A stretch of 64,000 nucleotides of DNA, taken from Sphingosinicella xenopeptidilytica (GTDB lineage Bacteria; Pseudomonadota; Alphaproteobacteria; Sphingomonadales; Sphingomonadaceae). This document shows, piece after piece, positions 11,216 through 19,843 of this stretch. Location of the stretch: positions 62,001 to 126,000 of the forward strand of contig NZ_JBHTIK010000012.1 in assembly GCF_042676985.1 (NCBI RefSeq), given 5' to 3'. Made by a program: the position numbers and the translations under genes. The notes beneath the pieces are model-generated. The model saw only the letters and a list, made by a program, of their open reading frames with translations. It was not told where the DNA came from and did not search any database. Position 1 is the first letter of the stretch. Each line of letters begins with the position of its first letter.

Positions 11216-11845
11216 TCAGGAAATGAAGAGTGCCGCGCCGGCTTCCTTCGCGATCGCGCGCCGGTAGCCGTCCCGCGCCTGCATCCGCGCCCAGTAGGCT
11301 GCGACGTTTTCGGGGAAGGCGCCGAGCTTCAGGATGTCGGCAAGCCGCAGCGCGTAGGCAAAGCCGATGTCGGCGATCGTGAAACGTTCCGCCGCGACAT
11401 AGTCTCTATCGCCCAGCAGCTTCGCGGTGCCCTTCAGGCGCGAGAAGAACCAGCGTGTGTAGTCTTCCACGGCCTGCGGCAGCCGGCGCTCTTCGGGCTC
11501 GAACACGCCGTAGCGGAGCACGAGCGTCTGCGGGAAGGTAAGCGTCGCGTCGGACTGGTAGAGCCAGTTGAGATAGCGGCCGTAACCGGGCTCATTCGGC
11601 CGCACCGCGAGCGACGTGGGGCCGTAGCGCTCCGCGAGATAGTGGCAGATGCCGGTGGATTCGGTCATCAGCGTATCGTCGTCGGTGAAGGTCGGCACCG
11701 TGCCGAAGGGGTTGAGCTCCAGATAATCGGGCTCGGTGAAGCGCGGTGGGAACGCCATCAGGCGGAGGTCGTAGGCAAGCCCCATCTCTTCCAGGCACCA
11801 GAGCGGCCGGAAGGAGCGCGCGCCCGCGCAGTGCCACAGCTTCAT
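11216..11845 (-). CDS. Glutathione S-transferase family protein
   Basis: This 209-residue cytoplasmic protein has the two-domain GST layout. The N-terminal thioredoxin-like half contains RSFRPLWCLEEMGLAYDLR, NPFGTVPTFTDDDTLMTESTGICHYLAER with the cis-Pro (TVP) and the Glu-Ser glutathione-binding pair. The all-helical C-terminal half includes FTIADIGFAYAL, the N-capping box motif of GSTs. It conjugates or otherwise uses glutathione; the physiological substrate cannot be read from sequence. It may be co-transcribed with the two genes upstream on the same strand. Confidence 0.93.
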   Translation of the reverse strand: MKLWHCAGARSFRPLWCLEEMGLAYDLRLMAFPPRFTEPDYLELNPFGTVPTFTDDDTLMTESTGICHYLAERYGPTSLAVRPNEPGYGRYLNWLYQSDATLTFPQTLVLRYGVFEPEERRLPQAVEDYTRWFFSRLKGTAKLLGDRDYVAAERFTIADIGFAYALRLADILKLGAFPENVAAYWARMQARDGYRRAIAKEAGAALFIS

Positions 11846-11849
11846 GCGA

Positions 11850-12257
11850 TCAGCATTTCCTCAAGGTGATCGGGGCGCCGCCATCGCGCGACACGGTCAT
11901 CGTGTCTGCTGCCGGATAGGCGAGCGCCCATTCCTCGCGCGACCACTTGCCTTGCGACTGACAGACCATGCGGCGCTTCTCGTCGGTGCTCGCGGCATCG
12001 GGCGGAAGAATGTCGCAGCGCAGGCTGGTCTTGGTGAGCAGTTCATCGTTCCAGAAGCGCCACCAGCCCTCGGTGCACTGATCGGCGGTTTCCGCCCAGC
12101 GACCCACGTAGCGTGGCGGTGGCGGCAACTGCACAGCGGGTTCGGCTGGGGCCTGCGGCGTTTCCGTTGTCGCGACTGTCTTTTCTGCAGGTGCGGACTC
12201 GGGTGCACTGCCGCACGCCGCGAGGGTGGTGAGAAATGCAATGAGAGCGGTGCGCAT
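11850..12257 (-). CDS. Small lipoprotein, function unknown
   Basis: A 135-residue protein with a short signal peptide ending in the lipobox LAACG, so it is likely lipid-anchored in the envelope. A Pro/Ala-rich linker (about 25-48) leads to a compact domain with GRWAETADQCTEGWWRFW, and closes with a Cys at the last position; several Cys residues could form disulfides. The start ATG overlaps by one base the stop of the upstream HhH gene (TGATG), so the two are coupled. I do not recognise a named family. Confidence 0.75.
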   Translation of the reverse strand: MRTALIAFLTTLAACGSAPESAPAEKTVATTETPQAPAEPAVQLPPPPRYVGRWAETADQCTEGWWRFWNDELLTKTSLRCDILPPDAASTDEKRRMVCQSQGKWSREEWALAYPAADTMTVSRDGGAPITLRKC

Positions 12258-12880
12258 CAGTCGCTGCCGAGCTTGCCGAAGCGGGCTTCGTATTCGGTGA
12301 GGCGGCCGCTCGCGAGCAGCTTCGCCTGCTCGATCAGGTGGTCCTTTTCGATGCGGCCGCGGAAGTTGTCGAGCTTCGCATCGACGAGCTTCACCTCTTC
12401 GGGGCTCCAGTCTGCGATCTGCGCGAAATAGAAAACGCCGATCTCGCGAAGCCGCGCGGCGAGGCGCGGGCCGACGCCTTTCAGGAGCGAGAGATCGTCG
12501 GTGGGGCCGATCGGCGCTTCGAGAAAGGTCGGCAGCTTCCGGCCTGGTTTCCAGCCGATTCCGGGGAGCGGCACCGTGCTCGGCGCACTGTCTGCGGGCG
12601 GCGGAGCGCCCGCGCTTTCGGCCTTGCGCGCGGCCTTCTCGCGGCGCAGCCGATCGACCTCGTCGGCAAGCGGCTTCACCTGGTCGCGGGCGCTCGCAAG
12701 GTCCTTTTCCAGCCGCGCGATCTCCGCGCCGGCGCTTGCCAGCCGCGAGGCAGCCTGATCGTGTTCGGCTTGCAGCAGCTCCAGCTTCGTCGTGCCGCGG
12801 AACAGCGCCCAGCCGAGCGCGAGCCCGATGACAAGGCCGGGCAGGCCGAATGTCAGCAGCGCGGTGATGTCGATGGCCAT
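12257..12880 (-). CDS. Membrane-anchored coiled-coil protein with helix-hairpin-helix domain
   Basis: This 207-residue protein begins MAIDITALLTFGLPGLVIGL, giving one N-terminal transmembrane helix. A charged coiled coil (about 30-95, rich in LEKDLASARDQ-type heptads) and a Pro-rich linker follow. A C-terminal region has LSLLKGVGPRLAARLREIG, a helix-hairpin-helix of the kind found in DNA-binding proteins and in L21/NuoE-associated domains, followed by FAQIADWSPEEVKLVD. Start ATG 12880 is chosen for its AAGGAC ribosome binding site and because it makes the anchor N-terminal. The role is unknown; a membrane protein contacting nucleic acid is one possibility. Confidence 0.8.
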   Translation of the reverse strand: MAIDITALLTFGLPGLVIGLALGWALFRGTTKLELLQAEHDQAASRLASAGAEIARLEKDLASARDQVKPLADEVDRLRREKAARKAESAGAPPPADSAPSTVPLPGIGWKPGRKLPTFLEAPIGPTDDLSLLKGVGPRLAARLREIGVFYFAQIADWSPEEVKLVDAKLDNFRGRIEKDHLIEQAKLLASGRLTEYEARFGKLGSD

Positions 12881-12954
12881 GATCCTGTCCTTGCTTGGCG
12901 ACGCTCTTCCAAACTGATAGCGCGGTCGCCGCCGAATCCAAGGAGACAATCGCG

Positions 12955-14175
12955 ATGGGACCGCTTTCCGGGCTCAAGGTTCTCGATCTCTCGCGCGTGC
13001 TCGCGGGGCCATGGGCGACACAGATTCTCGCCGATCTCGGTGCCGAGGTGGTGAAGGTGGAGCGGCCCGGCGCGGGCGACGACACGCGAAGCTGGGGGCC
13101 GCCGTTCATCGCGGGCGCGGACGGGACGCAGGGCGACGCCGCCTACTATCTCGCGGCGAACCGCAACAAGAAGAGCCTCGCCATCGACATCGCCGATCCG
13201 CGCGGTGCGGCGCTCGTGCGGACGCTCGCGGAAAGCGCGGACGTGGTCGTCGAGAACTTCAAGGCGGGCGGGCTCGCGCGCTACGGGCTCGACTATGCGG
13301 GGCTCGCCGCCGTGAAGCCCGACATCGTCTATTGCTCGATCACCGGCTTCGGGCAGGACGGGCCGAATGCCGAGCGGCCCGGATATGACTTCGTCATCCA
13401 GGCGATGGCGGGGCTGATGAGCATCACCGGCGCCGCCGGCGGCCAGCCGACCAAGGCGGGTGTCGCCATCGCCGACATCACGACGGGGCTTTACGCGACC
13501 ATCGCCATCCTCGCCGCGATCCGCCACCGCGACGCGACCGGCGAGGGGCAGCACATCGACATGGCGCTGTTCGACACCACGCTCGGCTGGATGGCGAACC
13601 AGGCGATGAACTATCTCGTCTCGGGCAAGGTGCCGCGGCCGATGGGGAACGCGCATCCCAATATCGTGCCCTATCAGGATTTCCCCACGGCGACGCGCCG
13701 CATTGCGGTCGCCGTGGGCAACAACGGCCAGTTCCGGGCGTTTGCGAAGGTGCTGGGGCGGCCCGAATGGGGCACGGACGAACGTTATGCGTCTTCCCCG
13801 GCCCGCGTCGCCAATCGCGAGGCGCTCGTTGCGGAGATCGAGGCTGCGCTCGTGCGTGAGCCTGCCGAGCACTGGCTTGCCGCGCTCGACGCGGCGGGGG
13901 TTCCCGCCGGGCCGGTCAACGATCTCGCGCAGGCCTTTGCCGAAGAACAGACAAAGGCGCGGGGCCTCGTGATCGAGCAGGCGCACCCGCTTGCGGGTAC
14001 GGTGCGCACGATGGCGCAGCCGATGCGCTTTTCGAAGACCCCGCCCGACTATGCGAAGGCACCGCCGGAACTCGGTGCGGACAGCGCGGACGTGCTGCGC
14101 GCCGCAGGTGTTTCCGATGCGGAGATCGAGGCGCTGGTGGCGGCGGGCGTCGTCGAAACGAACGCCCGCGCCTGA
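12955..14175 (+). CDS. CaiB/BaiF family CoA transferase
   Basis: A 406-residue class III CoA transferase that moves CoA between carboxylic acids. The N terminus GLKVLDLSRVLAGPWATQILADLGAE, the EVVKVERPGAGDDTR block and RNKKSLAIDI are diagnostic. The GYDFVIQAMAG segment (D145) matches the place of the family's conserved catalytic Asp. ATG 12955 has an AAGGAGA ribosome binding site. The acceptor and donor acids are unknown; formyl-CoA, succinyl-CoA and acetyl-CoA transferases share this fold. It diverges from the HhH gene and converges on tadC. Confidence 0.93.
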   Translation: MGPLSGLKVLDLSRVLAGPWATQILADLGAEVVKVERPGAGDDTRSWGPPFIAGADGTQGDAAYYLAANRNKKSLAIDIADPRGAALVRTLAESADVVVENFKAGGLARYGLDYAGLAAVKPDIVYCSITGFGQDGPNAERPGYDFVIQAMAGLMSITGAAGGQPTKAGVAIADITTGLYATIAILAAIRHRDATGEGQHIDMALFDTTLGWMANQAMNYLVSGKVPRPMGNAHPNIVPYQDFPTATRRIAVAVGNNGQFRAFAKVLGRPEWGTDERYASSPARVANREALVAEIEAALVREPAEHWLAALDAAGVPAGPVNDLAQAFAEEQTKARGLVIEQAHPLAGTVRTMAQPMRFSKTPPDYAKAPPELGADSADVLRAAGVSDAEIEALVAAGVVETNARA

Positions 14176-14182
14176 GAGCCGA

Positions 14183-15163
14183 TCAGCTCGTGAAGTTGTC
14201 GGCGATCGCGCAGGCCGCCGGCCCGAGGATTACGACGAACAGCACGGGCAGAATAAACAGGATGAGCGGCACGGTCATGATCGCCGGAAGCCGCGCGGCC
14301 TTTTCCTCGGCGCGCATCATGCGCTCGTTGCGGAATTCGGCCGAGAGCACGCGCAAGCTGGAGGCGAGAGGCGTACCGTATTTCTCGGTCTGGATCATGG
14401 TCGTCACGACACCGCGCAGCGCTTCGAGATCGACGCGGTTCGCGAGGTTCTCGAACGCCTGGCGGCGATCGGTGAGGAAGCCGAGCTCGATCGCGGTGAG
14501 CGCGAACTCGTCGGCGAGTTCGGGATAGCCGTTGCCGAGTTCCTTCGCGACGCGGTTGAACGCGGCGTCGACAGTGAGACCGGCTTCGGCGCAGATCACG
14601 AGCAGATCGAGCGCATCGGGAAGGCCCTTGCGGATCGCATCCGAACGCTTCGTGATCAGGTTCTTCACATAGATGTCGGGCGCCTTGTAGCCGAGCAGCA
14701 GCGCGCCGCCCACGATCATCGCCTTCGTCGAGGAGGCGTAATCCGGAAACCCGCCGAGGCCGTAGATGTAGAAGGCGACGAGTGCGCCGAGTGCGAACGG
14801 CGCGATCAGGCGGCCGAACAGGAACACGACGACCGCGTCCTTGGAACGGATGCCGGCCTGCACGAGTTTCGCTTCGGCGAGCTTCGTCTGCTCGTCCTGC
14901 ATGACCGACATCTTCTTGAGGATGCCGCGCATGAAATCGGTGGCTTCGGTCTTCGCCGCGAGGCTTGAGCGTCGCCGCGGTGCGACGATGCCGGCCTTCA
15001 GCTGTTCGCGGCGGTCCTGAAGCGCTTTCACGCGGCCGCGCATCGGATCGCGGACGGTCGCCACCGACCAGATCGCGACCATCATGGCGAAGACACCGAG
15101 CGCTGCGAGCAGCGTGGCGAGATCGGTCCCGGTCATGCCGAGAAGGAGGGTTTTCTCTTCCAT
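14183..15163 (-). CDS. tadC: Tad pilus inner-membrane platform protein TadC
   Basis: A 326-residue type II secretion F-domain protein. With TadB it forms the cytoplasmic-membrane platform on which the CpaF motor works to extrude Flp pili. An N-terminal hydrophobic segment (TLLAALGVFAMMVAIWSV), a soluble T2SSF domain with ALDLLVICAEAGLTVDAAF near the middle, and hydrophobic helices at about 118-160 and at the C terminus fit the family. The start overlaps the tadB stop as TGATG. It is the last gene of the visible cluster. Confidence 0.95.
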   Translation of the reverse strand: MEEKTLLLGMTGTDLATLLAALGVFAMMVAIWSVATVRDPMRGRVKALQDRREQLKAGIVAPRRRSSLAAKTEATDFMRGILKKMSVMQDEQTKLAEAKLVQAGIRSKDAVVVFLFGRLIAPFALGALVAFYIYGLGGFPDYASSTKAMIVGGALLLGYKAPDIYVKNLITKRSDAIRKGLPDALDLLVICAEAGLTVDAAFNRVAKELGNGYPELADEFALTAIELGFLTDRRQAFENLANRVDLEALRGVVTTMIQTEKYGTPLASSLRVLSAEFRNERMMRAEEKAARLPAIMTVPLILFILPVLFVVILGPAACAIADNFTS

Positions 15164-16137
15164 CAGATTTCGAAGCTCACCATCTTGGCCATGATAAAGG
15201 CGCCGATTGACATCCAGATAAGGCCGCCGACGCCCGCCACCATCAGGCGCGGATCGGTGAAGAACGGCGCGAGGTAAGAGGGGTTCATCGTGTACACCAG
15301 CGTGAACACGATGAATGGCAGTGAGCCGACGATGTAGGCTGACGCTTTCGATTCAGACGACATCGCCCGGATCTTCAACTTCATCTGCGCACGCTTGCGC
15401 AGCACCTCGCCAAGATTGTTCAGCGTTTCGGCAAGATTGCCGCCGGTCTCCCGCTGGATCGACAGCGTGATGACGAAGAACTGGAATTCGGGCGTCGTCA
15501 GGCGGTTCGCCGTTTCCTGAAGCGCCTGCTCCATCGTGCGGCCGATGCGGATCTTGTCGGAGACCTGACGGAATTCGTATCCGACCGGGTCCAGGATTTC
15601 CTTGCCGACAACGCCGATCGATTCGGAGATCGGCAGACCGGACCGGAGACCGCGCACGAGAAGATCGATCGCATCCGGGAAGCGGTCGTTGAAATTCTTG
15701 ATGCGCTTCTTGATGAAGAAGCTGACCACCATGTGCGGCAGGAACAGGCCGAAGAACACGCCGGCGAGAGCCGCGAGCGCCATCGGCGCGCCGGCGCCCG
15801 AAATGGCGATGAAGGTGAGCGCAAGAATGCCGAGGCTCGCAACCGCATACTGCCCAAGCGACCAGGATTTGCCTGTACGCTCCAGCCGCTGGCGAAGCAG
15901 CGCGCGGTTCGGGATCAGGCCCTGGAACATGTTGTCGAGCCTGCTCTCGCGCGAGGCGAGGATGCGGCGCATCTGCACCTGCGCAAGCACTTCTCGCGAG
16001 GACGAATGCCGCTCGCGGAGCTGCTCCAGCCGCTTCGCGCCGCGCTTCGCATTGCCATCGCCGCTCATCAGAATGATCAGCGCCAGCATCAGGAAGACAC
16101 AGCCGAAGATCACGGCGATCATCAGGTCACGGCTCAT
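15163..16137 (-). CDS. tadB: Tad pilus inner-membrane platform protein TadB
   Basis: A protein of about 324 residues with the T2SSF fold, partner of TadC. An N-terminal helix (DLMIAVIFGCVFLMLALIILMS), two central helices (about 95-135) and C-terminal helices surround the cytoplasmic domain with PDAIDLLVRGLRSGLPISES and SIQRETGGNLAETLNNL. I start at ATG 16137, which overlaps the cpaF stop as ATGA; an upstream in-frame start would lie inside cpaF and lacks support. Confidence 0.95.
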   Translation of the reverse strand: MSRDLMIAVIFGCVFLMLALIILMSGDGNAKRGAKRLEQLRERHSSSREVLAQVQMRRILASRESRLDNMFQGLIPNRALLRQRLERTGKSWSLGQYAVASLGILALTFIAISGAGAPMALAALAGVFFGLFLPHMVVSFFIKKRIKNFNDRFPDAIDLLVRGLRSGLPISESIGVVGKEILDPVGYEFRQVSDKIRIGRTMEQALQETANRLTTPEFQFFVITLSIQRETGGNLAETLNNLGEVLRKRAQMKLKIRAMSSESKASAYIVGSLPFIVFTLVYTMNPSYLAPFFTDPRLMVAGVGGLIWMSIGAFIMAKMVSFEI

Positions 16138-17837
16138 CCCATGCACTCCATCAAGGCGCGGCCAAGGCCGAAGTATTCCGCGCGTTCGTAGCAATTCGGG
16201 CGCAGGCCCGTGCTGATGTATTCGCCCTTCAGCTTCCCGGTCTCGTCCTCGCCGTTGTAGCGGTAGAGGAACAGGTCCTGCATGGTGATGACGTCGCCTT
16301 CCATGCCGACCACTTCCGAGATATGCGTGATGCGGCGGCCGCCGTCACGCATACGGCTGATCTGCACGACGAGATTGAGCGCGTCGGAAATCTGCTGGCG
16401 GATGGCGTTCGGGCTGAGATTGAGCCCGGCCATGTTGATCATGTTTTCAAGACGCGTCAGCGCCTCGCGCGGGCGGTTTGCGTGCAGCGTGCCGAACGAG
16501 CCGTCGTGGCCCGTGTTCATGGCGGCGAGCAGATCGAACGCCTCGGGTCCGCGAACCTCGCCGAGGATGATGCGATCGGGACGCATACGCAGTGCGTTCT
16601 TCACCAGGTCGCGCATCGTGACCTGGCCGTTGCCTTCGAGGTTCGCGGGGCGCGTTTCGAGACGCACAACGTGCGGCTGCTGCAATTGCAGCTCGGCCGC
16701 GTCCTCGATGGTGACGATGCGCTCGCCCGGATCGATGTTGCGCGAAATCGCGTTAAGCATCGTCGTCTTGCCCGAGCCCGTGCCGCCGGAGATCAGGATG
16801 TTGAGACGGCAGCGGCCGGCGATATTGAGGAACTTGCACATGGCCGGCGACATCGATCCGCCTTCCATCATGCGGTCGAGCGTCAGCTTGATCTTCGAGA
16901 ATTTCCGAATTGAGATCGACGTGCCGTCGATGGCGAGCGGCGGGATCACAACGTTGACGCGGCTGCCGTCGAGAAGGCGCGCATCGCAGATCGGCGAGGT
17001 TTCGTCGACGCGGCGGCCGACCGCGCTGACGATGCGCTGCGCGATGTTGAGCAGGTGCGCGTCGTCGCGGAACTTGACCTCGGTCTGCGCGAGTTTGCCC
17101 TTGCGCTCAGCGTAGACGATGTTCGGTCCGTTGACCATGATTTCGCTGACTTCGTCGTCGTTCAGCAGCGGTTCGAGCGGCCCGAGGCCGAGCATGTCGT
17201 TGAGGAGCAGCGTAACGAGATCGCGCTGCTCACGCTGGTTCAGGCCAATCTTCTCCTGAACGAGAATCTCGGAGATGACGTCGGAGATCTGCTCGGCAAG
17301 CTCGCCGCGCGAGAGGTCTGCGATGACGCTCGCGTCGATCCGTTCCATCAGGATCGGGTGGACACGTTCCTTGGCGGCGAGCACGCTCTGGGTGCTCGCG
17401 CTCGCGGCGCGCGCGGTCCGCTCGGCCGTCTCCGTAGCGGCGGATGGCTTCAAGCCGCCGACGAGGTTGATGAGTTCGTTGAGAAGAACGGTGACGGTGT
17501 CGCGCACCTGCCCGTCATCGATCGTCATACCCTGAATATCGGCGAGACGCTTGACGGTGTCTTCTATCTGCGCGGCGAGTTCGCCACGGCGGCGCGTGCG
17601 CGTCTTCGCAGGCGGAAACAGTTCGGAAAGCTGCGGCGAGAGGATCGCGTGCAGTTCCCACACACAGTTTTCGGTGCTGCGCCCGCGCGGCGTTTCAACG
17701 GGCTTCGAAAGGCCAAAATCCCCGGAATCGGCAACAAGCGGCCGCCTGCCGGTGCTGGCGGCGGAATTCTGTCCGAAACCGTCGCCAACAACCTGCAATC
17801 CTGCGCCGCTTCGTTTTCCGAACCCTTTGGGCTGCAT
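16134..17837 (-). CDS. cpaF: Tad pilus assembly ATPase CpaF/TadA
   Basis: The 567-residue cytoplasmic secretion ATPase powers Flp pilus extension and retraction. Walker A ISGGTGSGKTTML lies at about residue 350; the Asp box and Walker B region (RMRPDRIILGEVRGPEAFDLL) and the His box (NTGHDGSFGTLHAN) follow in order. The N-terminal 80 residues are poorly conserved and Arg/Ser-rich; the recognisable family part begins near LAAQIEDTVKRL. A hairpin lies between cpaE and this gene, so their ratio may be set there. Confidence 0.96.
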   Translation of the reverse strand: MQPKGFGKRSGAGLQVVGDGFGQNSAASTGRRPLVADSGDFGLSKPVETPRGRSTENCVWELHAILSPQLSELFPPAKTRTRRRGELAAQIEDTVKRLADIQGMTIDDGQVRDTVTVLLNELINLVGGLKPSAATETAERTARAASASTQSVLAAKERVHPILMERIDASVIADLSRGELAEQISDVISEILVQEKIGLNQREQRDLVTLLLNDMLGLGPLEPLLNDDEVSEIMVNGPNIVYAERKGKLAQTEVKFRDDAHLLNIAQRIVSAVGRRVDETSPICDARLLDGSRVNVVIPPLAIDGTSISIRKFSKIKLTLDRMMEGGSMSPAMCKFLNIAGRCRLNILISGGTGSGKTTMLNAISRNIDPGERIVTIEDAAELQLQQPHVVRLETRPANLEGNGQVTMRDLVKNALRMRPDRIILGEVRGPEAFDLLAAMNTGHDGSFGTLHANRPREALTRLENMINMAGLNLSPNAIRQQISDALNLVVQISRMRDGGRRITHISEVVGMEGDVITMQDLFLYRYNGEDETGKLKGEYISTGLRPNCYERAEYFGLGRALMECMG

Positions 17838-17862
17838 ACCTTACCCCGTTTACGCGCGTGCG

Positions 17863-17885
17863 CCCGGCCGGTTCACTCGGCCGGG
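17863..17885 (-). terminator. Hairpin between cpaE and cpaF
   Basis: CCCGGCCG (17863-17870) and CGGCCGGG (17878-17885) form an 8-bp GC stem with a 7-base loop, just after the cpaE stop. No T tract follows on the minus strand, so it is more likely an attenuator or mRNA-stability element than a full terminator. Confidence 0.4.
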
Positions 17886-17890
17886 AAGCA

Positions 17891-19156
17891 TTACTTCTTG
17901 CCTGAAGCCTTGGCGGTGCCCTTCTGGGGCAACAGGCTGCGAACTTTGCTCATCAGCGTTTTCGCTTCGACCTCGGCGGCGATTTCGCCGGCGAGCTGGA
18001 CAGCGAGCGCGCTGAAAGCGCCGCCGACCTTGCCGTTCGCGACCGCAGCGAGGGCACGGCCCTGCTTCGCGGCGCCCACGGCCTGCTTGACGTCGAGCGG
18101 AATGACGATATCGAGCTTGCGTTCGATCGACGCCTCGAAATCCTTGCGCGCAACTTCGGGCGGCGGATTCGTGCCGACGCGGTTGGCGACCATCGTCACC
18201 TTTGCGTGCGGCGCATTCGCTTTCAGGAAGCCGAGCAGGCGGATCGCATCGCGCGTCGAGGCCAGCGTCTGTTCGGTCACCACGACGACGTGGTTGACGT
18301 CGCTGAGCAGGTGCGGGTGCTGGACGGCAACGGTGCGCGGCAGATCCACGATCACGGTTTCGAAGGCATTGCGCATCTCTTCCTGAAGCTGGAACAGCGC
18401 ACTGCCGTCAGCAATCAGCGGCTGGCTGATCGGCGCTTCGGCCGAAAGCACGGCGAGCTTTTCACCCACGCGCACCATCGCGCGTTCGATGAAAAGGCCG
18501 TCGATGCGGCTCGGGTTCTCGAGTGCGTCGGTGAGGCCGCGGCCCGGTTCGAGATCGAACGAGAGCGCGCCGGTGCCGAACTGGACATCGAGATCGAGAA
18601 GCGCCGTGGAACGCCCCTGACTCTCTGCCGAGAGCCACGCGAGCGAGCTTGCAACGGTCGATGCGCCGACGCCGCCGCGCGTGCCGATCACTGCGATCGT
18701 CGTGCGCGGTCGGTCGCTGGTATCGGCCTCGACATGCTTCGGCCCCTGCAGTGTGACCTGCGCGTGCATGAACGCTTCGCGCATCGCGTCGGCGGAAAGC
18801 GGCTTCAGCAGATAGTCCTGCAGGCCGCTCGCCACGAGATCGCGGTAGAGCTTCACATCGTTGATCATGCCGACCGCGATCACGATTGTGCCCGGCTCGC
18901 AGACTTCGGCAAGTGCGTTGATGTCGTTCAGCGGATCGCCCGATTCCGACAGATCGACGAGCAGCACCATCGGGCTCGACGAGACCGAAAGGGTCTGCAC
19001 GGCGTTGCGAAGGCCGCCCTTGTTGACCTTCTCGACCGCCCAGCCGAGCTCGGCGGCTACGACCTTGACGGCATCAGCCGTCTCGTCGTCGCAGACGAAG
19101 GCGTTGAAGGCGTCGCGTGCACCGACACCGGTTTTCGGATTCCAAGGCGCGTTCAT
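17891..19156 (-). CDS. cpaE: Pilus localisation protein CpaE/TadZ
   Basis: A 421-residue MinD/ParA-like protein that places the Tad machine in the cell. The N-terminal 20-135 region is an atypical receiver-like domain (VLLVDLSESGDPL ... GLQDYLLKPLSADAMREA). The AAA/SIMIBI domain starts at about 150 with a deviant P-loop GTRGGVGAST (158-167) that lacks the usual GK(S/T) Lys. TadZ proteins are known for such atypical Walker A motifs. The protein ends in a basic tail. Confidence 0.93.
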   Translation of the reverse strand: MNAPWNPKTGVGARDAFNAFVCDDETADAVKVVAAELGWAVEKVNKGGLRNAVQTLSVSSSPMVLLVDLSESGDPLNDINALAEVCEPGTIVIAVGMINDVKLYRDLVASGLQDYLLKPLSADAMREAFMHAQVTLQGPKHVEADTSDRPRTTIAVIGTRGGVGASTVASSLAWLSAESQGRSTALLDLDVQFGTGALSFDLEPGRGLTDALENPSRIDGLFIERAMVRVGEKLAVLSAEAPISQPLIADGSALFQLQEEMRNAFETVIVDLPRTVAVQHPHLLSDVNHVVVVTEQTLASTRDAIRLLGFLKANAPHAKVTMVANRVGTNPPPEVARKDFEASIERKLDIVIPLDVKQAVGAAKQGRALAAVANGKVGGAFSALAVQLAGEIAAEVEAKTLMSKVRSLLPQKGTAKASGKK

Positions 19157-19172
19157 ACCTGCATCCCCTCGT

Positions 19173-19829
19173 TTAATTGCTGCCGGCCTGGCCGACGGTG
19201 CTCTTGACCTTGCTGGTGCCTTCGCCGGCCTTGCCGCGGTAGGTTTCGATCGCCTTCACGGTGGTGAGCGCGTCGGTGCCCGTGTGAGGCTTGCCCGATA
19301 CGAGGTCGTTCGCGTCGACGACCATCGCGGCGAGGTTGCTCTCACTCGCGCATCCGTAGTTGCTCATCGTCGAGGCTTCGAATTCGAGCTGCGACGGACG
19401 CGACCAATCCGGGCAGCCCGGGACGCTGGCAGTTGCGCGCATCACGACCACGCGTGCGCCGGCATTGCCTGCACCGACCGTGACCGGCACCTGATCGTTC
19501 AGAAGCAGCCCGTATCCAGCCAGAACCGAAGCAATCGCCGCACGGCGTGCGCCCGAGCCACTGCCGCTGTCGTCGACACTGACGCGGTCGCCGTAGCGAA
19601 TGCCGATGCCCTCGAACCATTCCGCGAGCGACTTGCGCTGGTCGCTCGAAAGCCCGTCCGTTCCGGCATAGCCGAGATCGTGAACGAGGATCGTCTGTGC
19701 AACGACCGCAGCCTTCGCCGAGGCCATGCCCGGATTGGGAGCGCTGCCGCCGCAGGCGCTGAGCGCGAGGGACGAGGCGAGAAGGGTGCCCGCTGCGAGG
19801 CGGCGCACGGTGATGATCTTCATGGTCAT
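19173..19829 (-). CDS. cpaD: Pilus assembly lipoprotein CpaD
   Basis: A protein of about 218 residues, exported as a lipoprotein (lipobox LSACG) and thought to assist secretin assembly in the outer membrane. The CpaD family region carries LAEWFEGIGIRYGDRVSVDD, and a Cys pair (PGCPDWSRP and NYGCASESNLAAMV) typical of the family. Start ATG 19829 has GGAGAG seven bases upstream; ATG 19844, overlapping the cpaC stop as TGATG, would add five residues. Confidence 0.93.
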   Translation of the reverse strand: MTMKIITVRRLAAGTLLASSLALSACGGSAPNPGMASAKAAVVAQTILVHDLGYAGTDGLSSDQRKSLAEWFEGIGIRYGDRVSVDDSGSGSGARRAAIASVLAGYGLLLNDQVPVTVGAGNAGARVVVMRATASVPGCPDWSRPSQLEFEASTMSNYGCASESNLAAMVVDANDLVSGKPHTGTDALTTVKAIETYRGKAGEGTSKVKSTVGQAGSN

Positions 19830-19843
19830 TGTGCCGCTCTCCA

